From assembly GCA_021199975.1 (NCBI GenBank), contig JAJQHF010000109.1, positions 1 through 6,045 on the forward strand: DNA of 6,045 nt. Reading direction: 5' to 3'. The notes under the pieces were generated by a model. The model saw only the letters and a program-made list of their open reading frames with translations, was not told the DNA's origin and made no database searches. The position numbers were made by a program, and so were the translations under genes. Positions 1 through 5,839 of the stretch are shown here, in pieces (positions within the stretch are counted from its first letter, which is position 1; the number at the start of each line of letters is the position of its first letter). The DNA comes from Candidatus Gastranaerophilales bacterium (GTDB taxonomy: Bacteria > Cyanobacteriota > Vampirovibrionia > Gastranaerophilales > Gastranaerophilaceae).

Positions 1-2
1 AT

Positions 3-8
3 TATAAT
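3..8 (+). promoter_or_regulatory. Putative -10 box for the his cluster
   Basis: A perfect TATAAT hexamer lies 74 bp before the hisA start codon. If used, transcription would begin near position 15 and leave a leader of about 67 nt. The matching -35 box would lie outside the window, so the promoter cannot be confirmed. TATAAT-like words are common by chance in DNA this AT-rich. Support comes from the absence of a convincing upstream coding sequence and from the structured leader that follows. Confidence 0.35.
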
Positions 9-16
9 CAGTTCTA

Positions 17-60
17 TGCAGTAGTTTTCGCCTTTTTGTTTTAATTGGAAACTGCTTGCA
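17..60 (+). promoter_or_regulatory. Stem-loop in the his leader
   Basis: Positions 17-29 can pair with 47-60. The stem has thirteen pairs, with one bulged base (T56) and two G-U pairs in RNA (T22-G54 and T28-G48). The loop spans 30-46 and is T-rich. No T-run follows the stem on either strand, so it is not a standard intrinsic terminator. It lies between the putative -10 box and the ribosome binding site. The pairing was worked out by hand, without folding energies. Confidence 0.45.
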
Positions 61-74
61 GTTAAAAAGAAAGG
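31..74 (+). promoter_or_regulatory. Alternative pairing that would hide the hisA ribosome binding site
   Basis: The loop segment 31-44 (cctttttgttttaa) is complementary to 62-74 (ttaaaaagaaagg). Thirteen pairs form, with one bulged base (G38) and one G-U pair (T36-G69). This duplex includes the Shine-Dalgarno bases. It uses the loop of the 17-60 hairpin, and the linkers are too short for both helices to coexist as a pseudoknot. The two folds would therefore be alternatives: hairpin formed with the SD free, or hairpin open with the SD blocked. Low-complexity T-rich and A-rich tracts make chance complementarity a real possibility. Confidence 0.3.
69..74 (+). promoter_or_regulatory. Ribosome binding site of hisA-hisIE
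   Basis: GAAAGG ends 7 nt before the ATG at 82-84, a good Shine-Dalgarno match at normal spacing. It fixes the start codon. The encoded N-terminus (MIIPSIDL) matches the usual HisA beginning. Confidence 0.75.
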
Positions 75-81
75 TAAAAGT

Positions 82-1308
82 ATGATTATTCCGAGTATTG
101 ATTTAATGGACGGTAAAGCGGTTCAGCTTCGGCAGGGAAAAGAAAAAGTTCTTGAAAAAACTAATGTGCTTGAACTTGCAAAATATTATTCCCGTTTTGG
201 CGAAATAAGCGTTATAGATTTAGATGCCGCTATGAATAAAGGTGATAATGAAGCTCTAATTAAAGAAATCTGTAAAATCGCTCATTGCAGAGTCGGGGGA
301 GGAATAAGAGATATTGATAAAGCAAAAAGAATTCTTGCAAACGGTGCAAAACAAATAATTATAGGCACTGCCGCAAACGAAGAATTTTTATCCAAACTGC
401 CTAAAGATAAAGTTATTGTGGCAATTGACTCAAAGCAAGGAAAAATAACTGTACAAGGCTGGACAATGCAGGTTAACGCATCTCCTGAAGAATATGTTAA
501 ACGTTTTGATAATTTTTGCAGCGGATATTTATATACAATTGTTGATAAAGAAGGTATGATGGGCGGTACTGACATTGAAGCAATAAAAAAAATCCGCAAT
601 ATGACGAAAAAAACTTTAATTGCAGCTGGCGGAATTTCCACAATTGATGAAATTAAAACACTTATAAAAATGAATGTTTCGACTCAGCTTGGAATGAGTA
701 TTTATACAGGAGCTGTGAAACTTGAAGATGCTTATATCTCCGTTATGGATTTTGAAAAACAAAACGGGTTAATACCTACAATTGTTCAAGATATTGATAC
801 AAAACAGGTGCTTATGCTTGCATATTCAAATAAAGAGTCATTAAGAAAATCTTTATCGGAAGGTCTTGCAACATACTACAGCCGTTCGAGACAGGAATTA
901 TGGACAAAAGGATTAACTTCGGGCAATACTCAAGAGCTAATCAGTGCTAAGTTTGATTGCGACCGGGACAGCCTTTTGTTTAAGGTTAAGCAAAAAGGCA
1001 ATGCTTGCCATACCGGAAGATACTCTTGCTTTGAAGATAAAGAATTTTGTATTAACGAATTATATAACCTTCTTTTGGACAGAAAATCAAAAATGCCTGA
1101 AAATTCTTATACTACAAAATTATTTAAAGATGAATTTAAGTTAAAAAGAAAAGTTATGGAAGAAGCGTTTGAATCCGTAAATTTTGAACTGGGTGACGGC
1201 TTAGAATGGGAAGCAAGCGATTTAGCTTATCACATGCTTACTTTTATGGCACTTCATAATGTAACACCTCAAGATATTATTAATAATTTAGCTTCAAGAA
1301 CAAAGTAG
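82..1308 (+). CDS. Trifunctional HisA-HisI-HisE fusion protein of histidine biosynthesis
   Basis: This cytoplasmic enzyme of 408 residues appears to combine three consecutive steps. The HisE part hydrolyses phosphoribosyl-ATP to phosphoribosyl-AMP, the HisI part opens the purine ring to give ProFAR, and the HisA part isomerises ProFAR to PRFAR. Residues 1 to about 223 form the HisA (beta/alpha)8 barrel: IPSIDL with catalytic Asp7, GGGIR at 72-76, AIDS with the second catalytic Asp116, and phosphate-binding GG at 183-184. Residues about 228-325 are HisI: GLIPTIVQD, YYSRSR, DCDRD at 292-296, and the zinc cysteines C293, C309 and C316 with the family spacing. Residues about 326-408 are HisE: SYTTKLF, the EE pair at 360-361, and E377/D380 in the WEASDLAYH motif. 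HisIE fusions are common; HisA joined in front, with almost no linker, is much less familiar to me. hisD follows after 9 bp. All key residues are intact, so the protein should be active. No single gene symbol fits the fusion. Confidence 0.93.
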   Translation: MIIPSIDLMDGKAVQLRQGKEKVLEKTNVLELAKYYSRFGEISVIDLDAAMNKGDNEALIKEICKIAHCRVGGGIRDIDKAKRILANGAKQIIIGTAANEEFLSKLPKDKVIVAIDSKQGKITVQGWTMQVNASPEEYVKRFDNFCSGYLYTIVDKEGMMGGTDIEAIKKIRNMTKKTLIAAGGISTIDEIKTLIKMNVSTQLGMSIYTGAVKLEDAYISVMDFEKQNGLIPTIVQDIDTKQVLMLAYSNKESLRKSLSEGLATYYSRSRQELWTKGLTSGNTQELISAKFDCDRDSLLFKVKQKGNACHTGRYSCFEDKEFCINELYNLLLDRKSKMPENSYTTKLFKDEFKLKRKVMEEAFESVNFELGDGLEWEASDLAYHMLTFMALHNVTPQDIINNLASRTK

Positions 1309-1317
1309 GTTTTAAGA

Positions 1318-2562
1318 ATGAAAATATATAATTATAAAGATATAGGAGAAGATTTTTTCTCTAAAATAGAATTTGAAAATATTTCATCAGTAACTCAAAT
1401 TATTTCGGATGTGAGAACAAAAGGCGACAGTGCCGTAAAAGAATATGCAAAAAAATTCGGTGACGGCGATATTGAAAATTTTAAACTTACCAAAGATGAA
1501 ATTAATTCGGCAATAAAATCTATAGATAAAGAAACAATAGAAACAATTAAATTTGCAATAAGAAACGTTCAAGAATTTGCTCAGGCACAGTTAAACAGTA
1601 TAAAAGAATTGGAAGTCAATATAAACGGCAATATTCTAGGTCATAAAATTATACCGGTTGATTCTGCAGGCTGCTACATCCCCGGGGGAAATTACCCTCT
1701 GCCCTCAAGTGCAATAATGACTATAGTTCCGGCTAAAACAGCAGGTGTAAAAAGAATAGCGGCATTTTCACCCAAAATAAAACCTGTAACAATTGCAGCA
1801 GCGTATTTATCAGGTGCGGACGAAATATATAAAATCGGCGGAGTTCAAGCAATTGCCGCAATGGCTTACGGAACGGAAAGTATAAAAAAAGTTAATAAAA
1901 TAACAGGTCCGGGTAATAAATTTGTAACATCTGCTAAAAAACAAGTATTTGGTGAAGTTGGAATTGATTTTCTTGCAGGTCCTTCTGAGGTTCTTATTAT
2001 TGCTGATGAAACGGCAAATCCCGATTTTATAGCAGCGGATATGCTTGCACAATGCGAACATGATAAAGATGCAAGAGCCTTTTTAATATGTACTTCAAAA
2101 GAATTCGCTTTAAAAGTTAATGAAAAAGCGCAGGAATATTTAAAAATATTGCAGACAAAAGATATAGCACAAATATCTTATGATAAATCCTTTGCGGTTG
2201 TTGTTAATTCATTAAATGAGGCGGTAGAACTTTCAAATTCCAAAGCTCCTGAACACCTTGAGCTTTGTTTTAAAAATGCTGAAAATTTGATTAATAAATT
2301 TACTAATTACGGTTCTATGTTTATCGGAAGCTATTCGGCAGAAGTATTCGGAGATTATGTTTCGGGAACTAATCATACACTTCCTACAAATCAAGTTGCA
2401 AAATACTCAGGCGGTTTAAGTGTTTTTGATTATATAAAAATCCAAACTTATCAAATAATTCAAAAACAAACTATAAAAGAAACTGCTCTAAATGCTTCTA
2501 AACTGGCAAAAGAAGAAGGTCTTTTTGCACATAAACTTGCAGCGGATATTAGATTAATCTAA
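1318..2562 (+). CDS. hisD: Histidinol dehydrogenase
   Basis: HisD is a cytoplasmic, zinc-dependent, NAD-linked enzyme. It oxidises L-histidinol through the aldehyde to L-histidine, the last step of the pathway. The protein has 414 residues, slightly short of the usual ~430. The family signature is present: GPGNKFV at 197-203, followed by the IDFLAGPSEVLIIAD stretch at 216-230. Expected zinc ligands are Q245 and H248 (AQCEHD), D346 (GDYVSGTNH) and H405 (EGLFAH). The catalytic pair is E312-H313 in KAPEHLEL. The start is the ATG 9 bp after the hisA-hisIE stop. Only a weak TAGG, overlapping that stop codon, precedes it, so translational coupling to the upstream gene is likely. The gene is the last of the visible his cluster and faces a convergent neighbour. 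Nothing suggests decay. Confidence 0.97.
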   Translation: MKIYNYKDIGEDFFSKIEFENISSVTQIISDVRTKGDSAVKEYAKKFGDGDIENFKLTKDEINSAIKSIDKETIETIKFAIRNVQEFAQAQLNSIKELEVNINGNILGHKIIPVDSAGCYIPGGNYPLPSSAIMTIVPAKTAGVKRIAAFSPKIKPVTIAAAYLSGADEIYKIGGVQAIAAMAYGTESIKKVNKITGPGNKFVTSAKKQVFGEVGIDFLAGPSEVLIIADETANPDFIAADMLAQCEHDKDARAFLICTSKEFALKVNEKAQEYLKILQTKDIAQISYDKSFAVVVNSLNEAVELSNSKAPEHLELCFKNAENLINKFTNYGSMFIGSYSAEVFGDYVSGTNHTLPTNQVAKYSGGLSVFDYIKIQTYQIIQKQTIKETALNASKLAKEEGLFAHKLAADIRLI

Positions 2563-2598
2563 AATAAACGTATAATAGCTTGATTATCAGATTAATCA
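2551..2598. repeat. Palindromic GATTAATC pair at the convergent gene ends
   Basis: The 8-bp palindrome GATTAATC occurs at 2552-2559, in the last codons of hisD, and again at 2590-2597, across the stop of the opposing gene. Extended by one base pair (T2560-A2589), the copies can form a 9-bp stem around a 28-nt loop that contains the 29-bp gap between the genes. The stem is AT-rich and no T-run follows on either strand, so it is a poor intrinsic terminator. No better terminator is visible between these genes. It may help end transcription in both directions, or may be chance in AT-rich DNA. Confidence 0.3.
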
Positions 2599-5500
2599 CC
2601 GAAAACGACAAACGGAATGTTATGTTCTGAGGCGTATTGTTTTAAGAAATTTGTTCTTGTTGATACATCATTGCTGCTTAAAAAATCAACAGGGCTGCCG
2701 ATTGTTCCATTTGTATCCATGTTATAGGCAAAAACACCCATTGGTGTTGGGTTAGAGATATACATTTCATTGTATTCTCTTTCGCCTGTTCTTTTATGCG
2801 AATTTATTGAAGCAAAAGCTTTGATTAGTTTTTCTCTGAGTTCAACAGGTTCTATTTCGTTAAAGGATTTGTTGGAATTTTCTCTGACAAATTCAACATA
2901 TTCTTCATCATTCATACCTGCCGCTTTTTTTATAAGATTAGAAATATATACTCTGTCATTTTCTCTATGTGCGCCAAAAATATAATTATCTTTAAAATTT
3001 TGAATATTTTTTCCGTATCCTGAACCAGCATCAGTTTCACCGCCGCCGTGGATATACTTTGTATCAACATCAAGCAATACCCCCTGCGGCTTGAACAATC
3101 TGTATTTTGATTCGGGTCTTTCTGTATAAGATACCGATAACAGGGCATCGGAATTTATTAAAGAAAATGCATCAAATTTTGCTAATTGATTAGGGTAATT
3201 AAGTCCGTGGGCTATAAATTTAATATTGCCTGTATTTACGGTATCGCCATGGTCTGTTTTGGCTTTTATTCCTCTTGAAATGCTTCCTTTCGGTAAGCCG
3301 ATTGCCTCCCAATCTTCCACTTCATTGTATTTTATAATAACAAGTCCGTCTTTATCTTCATATACACCTTTTATGTTTGTAGAACCATCTTGGTTAACAG
3401 TTTTTATTTTCGATTTTATTTCATCTGATGATGGTAATTTTGTTATAGGAAGAATGGGCTGCGATTTTTGGAGTTCATTTATAGCTTCTTTAATCATTCC
3501 TGCATAATAATCTGCACTTTCGCCATAACTTCTTACATTTCCTCTAAAATCAATCCTTTCATCGCCTTCTTTTGTGTCGTGGAATGAGTCATCTTTTCTT
3601 ACGGCTTTTAAATCCGCATGAGTAAATATTAATGACATATCAAACAGATTGTCATGTCTTAAATCATAGGCTGTTGATTGTATATTTTTAGTTAATTCTT
3701 CTTCGCTTTTTGACCTGTTTACTCGTCCAAGCCATTCATGGTTTTTTATTAAAGTATGCAGTTTTATTTCTTCTTCTCGTGAAAGATTAAACTTTTTGGC
3801 AATAAAGAAAGAATCAAAACTTCCTTCAGTTTCGTGAGTTTTATCTCTTGTACCTTCTCTTTTTGTAATATCATGTAAAAGAGAAGCAATAAGCATAATC
3901 TTTTTATCTGACTCATTTAATTTATTAAATTCGGGGTTTTCTACAATTTTCTTCATTACTTTTAATGAATGCTGCATTATATCAAAATCATGCGTGCCAT
4001 GCTGTATTTTCCCTATCATGGGTCTTAATTCGGGAAGCGAAGCGGCTATTTCATTTAATAGTGTTTCAACATTCTCATTATTACAAGTTATATGATTATC
4101 TTCCGAAAAACGAATAACATTTTCTCTTAAATCTTCAATAACTGCTTTTGTTTTGGGGTCTGTAATTTGAGCAAGTTTTTTGCCGTTATTTAAGTTAACG
4201 GGATAGCCGGTAATAGAAAAACCGATTTTGCTTTCTTTGTTATGATAAAGTTCAAAACCGAAGTAATCATATACTTTCTGTCTTTCTTTAGGTGTTAAAT
4301 CTTTTACTTTTTCTAAAGTATCTAAGATAAAATCATCTTTTGAGTATTCTTGTTTAATATCAAGGTTATTAAATTCTTCATCCGAAATATTTTTTAAAGT
4401 ATCACTCAATGAACTAAGAGAAACATTAAAATTTTCAACTTTTTCATCAGCGAGAGTATTTGTTTCAATACCAATAGAGCGGACAATAGAGGGTAATAAT
4501 GCGCAATATTCCTCCTGATTTTTCGGCAGCATAGGAAACATCTCTCTTATTTCTTCACCTGCCATAAACAAATCCGCATTACTTGCTACCAAATTTCTTA
4601 ATAAATCTCTTTTCCCTTTTAAAGGTATTTCGTTGATATTTCCTCTGTTATAGAAAGGTAAAAATTTTACGGCTAATATTATATCCTTTTTTGATAAAGA
4701 AGCTGCTTTTTCTTTGCCGATGGTTTTATTTAATTTGCTTAAATCTTTGTATGATATTTCATCTTCTTCTTGCTGCAAAAGCATAACTAACTGATTTGGT
4801 GTTATAACATATTCTTTATCGTTTAAATATATGTCAATCAAATCACATCTTACCTGAGCCTTTTCGGGAGTATCGGAATGAGAAACTATATATCCTGCTT
4901 CTTTCATAAAATCAAGATTTCCGAATAATCTTTCATCAGATAAGATTTTATTTACTAATTTAGCCTTTTCGGGAGTATCGACTACAGAAACAATATCTCC
5001 GGCTTTTTTCATAAAATCACGATTATTATACAATCTTTTATCAGATAAAATTTTATCAATTAAATTGCATTTTATTTGAGCTTGTTCAGGGGTATCGGTA
5101 TAATAGACAATATCTCTTACTCTTATCATAAAATTTTTATTATTAAATAACTTTTCATCAGATAAAATTTTATCAATCAAATCACATTTTACTTGAACTT
5201 TTTCCGGAGTATTGGTGTTAAAAATCATATCTCCAATTACTGTACTTATCATAAACGAAGGATTATTAAACAATCTTTCATCGGATAAAATTTTATCTGC
5301 AATTTGAACTCTTTCCGGAGAATTGATGTAAAAAATTATATCTCTCAAATTTTTCATAAAATCAGGATTATTGAATAACTTCTCATTTGATAAGATTTTA
5401 TTTACTATTTGAGCTTGTTCAGTAATATTGGCATTAAAAACCATACTTCCTGCATATTTCATAAAAGCAGGATTATTATATAATTTTTCATCTGATAAGA

Positions 5501-5729
5501 TTTTATCGAGCATATTGCATTTAATTTCAATATTTTCAGGTTCACACGAACTAACTATAGCTCCCGCATATTTCATAAAATTAGGATTATTGAATAACTT
5601 ATCATTGGATAAGATTTTATTTACTATTTGAACATCTTCAGTACCGGCAACAGAAACTATATGTACCGCTTCTTTCATAAGATGGGGATTATTAAATAAT
5701 CTTTCATCGGATATGATTTTATTAATCAA
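2592..5729 (-). CDS. Repeat-containing HD-domain protein, C-terminal portion of an interrupted gene
   Basis: This is the long open part of a larger minus-strand gene: 1045 residues if counted from a TTG at 5727-5729. That TTG is simply the Leu codon of a repeat (DLINKI) and has no Shine-Dalgarno before it, so it is probably not a true start. The same frame continues upstream through an in-frame TAA at 5781-5783 to the window edge. Residues 8-303 hold eight tandem repeats of 34-41 residues, likely helical hairpins (inferred). Residues 304-575 are a helix-rich region I do not recognise. Residues about 577-715 form an HD phosphohydrolase-like domain: H587 (MQHSL), H619-D620 (LLHDI) and D706 (HADLKAV), plus H632 and H664 as possible extra metal ligands. 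Residues about 785-1045 are a separate domain of unknown function. I see no transmembrane segment; any signal peptide would be outside the window. Whether a full-length product is made is uncertain. Confidence 0.75.
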   Translation of the reverse strand: MINKIISDERLFNNPHLMKEAVHIVSVAGTEDVQIVNKILSNDKLFNNPNFMKYAGAIVSSCEPENIEIKCNMLDKILSDEKLYNNPAFMKYAGSMVFNANITEQAQIVNKILSNEKLFNNPDFMKNLRDIIFYINSPERVQIADKILSDERLFNNPSFMISTVIGDMIFNTNTPEKVQVKCDLIDKILSDEKLFNNKNFMIRVRDIVYYTDTPEQAQIKCNLIDKILSDKRLYNNRDFMKKAGDIVSVVDTPEKAKLVNKILSDERLFGNLDFMKEAGYIVSHSDTPEKAQVRCDLIDIYLNDKEYVITPNQLVMLLQQEEDEISYKDLSKLNKTIGKEKAASLSKKDIILAVKFLPFYNRGNINEIPLKGKRDLLRNLVASNADLFMAGEEIREMFPMLPKNQEEYCALLPSIVRSIGIETNTLADEKVENFNVSLSSLSDTLKNISDEEFNNLDIKQEYSKDDFILDTLEKVKDLTPKERQKVYDYFGFELYHNKESKIGFSITGYPVNLNNGKKLAQITDPKTKAVIEDLRENVIRFSEDNHITCNNENVETLLNEIAASLPELRPMIGKIQHGTHDFDIMQHSLKVMKKIVENPEFNKLNESDKKIMLIASLLHDITKREGTRDKTHETEGSFDSFFIAKKFNLSREEEIKLHTLIKNHEWLGRVNRSKSEEELTKNIQSTAYDLRHDNLFDMSLIFTHADLKAVRKDDSFHDTKEGDERIDFRGNVRSYGESADYYAGMIKEAINELQKSQPILPITKLPSSDEIKSKIKTVNQDGSTNIKGVYEDKDGLVIIKYNEVEDWEAIGLPKGSISRGIKAKTDHGDTVNTGNIKFIAHGLNYPNQLAKFDAFSLINSDALLSVSYTERPESKYRLFKPQGVLLDVDTKYIHGGGETDAGSGYGKNIQNFKDNYIFGAHRENDRVYISNLIKKAAGMNDEEYVEFVRENSNKSFNEIEPVELREKLIKAFASINSHKRTGEREYNEMYISNPTPMGVFAYNMDTNGTIGSPVDFLSSNDVSTRTNFLKQYASEHNIPFVVFGD
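2595..3377 (-). other. Unassigned C-terminal domain of the repeat protein
   Basis: Residues about 785-1045 form a compact, non-repetitive region that I cannot place in a known family. Notable stretches are FIAHGLNYP near 838-846, QGVLLDVDTKYIHGGG near 882-897, AGSGYGKNI at 901-909, ISNLIKKAAGM near 929-939, EYNEMYISNPTPMGVFAYN near 985-1003 and a hydrophobic end, IPFVVFGD. The density of Gly, Tyr, His and acidic residues looks more like an enzyme than a scaffold. A distant ADP-ribosyltransferase resemblance is discussed as a finding but is not a call. Confidence 0.5.
3585..4001 (-). other. HD phosphohydrolase-like domain within the repeat protein
   Basis: This marks the domain at residues about 577-715. 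The pattern is H587, then H619-D620 in LLHDITK, then H632 and H664, then D706. This is the H...HD...D metal site of the HD superfamily, which covers nucleotidases, phosphodiesterases, and (p)ppGpp or GlnD-type hydrolases. The preceding QHGTHDFD and MQHSLKVM stretch resembles HD domains found in nucleotidyltransferase-linked proteins. All metal ligands are present, so the domain could be catalytic. The substrate cannot be told from sequence. Confidence 0.85.
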
Positions 5730-5839
5730 ATCATATTTTACATGAGCTTGTTCCGGGATATGCCTATTACGAAATATATTTTAAGATTCTTTCATAAAAT
5801 GGGGATTATTAAATAATCTTTCATCGGATATGATTTTAT
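5670..5839 (-). repeat. Recent 117-bp duplication within the repeat array
   Basis: Positions 5670-5722 and 5787-5839 are identical at 52 of 53 bases (difference at 5681/5798) and lie exactly 117 bp, or 39 codons, apart. Other repeat copies are clearly more diverged at the DNA level. This points to a recent unit duplication or gene conversion. The diverged interval between them holds the in-frame stop. Confidence 0.8.

Noticed and set aside
1..44. A short open stretch ending in TAA at 42-44 (YNQFYAVVFAFLF) that could be the tail of an upstream gene; QFYAV faintly recalls the strand before the PEKS motif of HisH.
   Set aside because: The HPEKS residues of a glutamine amidotransferase are absent, the match is only a few residues, and the region is better explained by a -10 box and a leader hairpin.
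282..641. Minus-strand open frame of 119 codons inside the HisA part.
   Set aside because: It is the antisense of a confidently identified conserved gene and shows no recognisable protein features.
944..1144. Plus-strand 66-codon frame overlapping the HisI/HisE part.
   Set aside because: It lies out of frame within conserved coding sequence that carries all HisI zinc cysteines.
1387..2061. Two minus-strand frames (1387-1572 and 1810-2061) opposite hisD.
   Set aside because: Both are antisense to intact hisD, rich in Cys/Phe/Tyr as expected from AT-rich antisense, and lack ribosome binding evidence or family motifs.
2571..2576. TATAAT between the convergent genes as a -10 box.
   Set aside because: It would drive transcription antisense into the HD-protein gene, has no clear -35 partner, and such words are frequent in AT-rich DNA.
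2770..3507. Short frames on both strands (2770-2985 +, 2930-3148 -, 3226-3507 +) within the HD-protein gene.
   Set aside because: They overlap the long minus-strand frame, which carries the HD motif and continuous coding character; the short frames have no recognisable features.
5428..5631. Plus-strand 67-codon frame with its own internal repeat.
   Set aside because: Its repetition simply mirrors the minus-strand protein repeats read in antisense.
5727..5729. TTG as the genuine start of the 1045-residue protein.
   Set aside because: It is the Leu codon of a repeat, has no Shine-Dalgarno upstream, and the same frame carries clear repeat sequence on both sides of the stop farther upstream.
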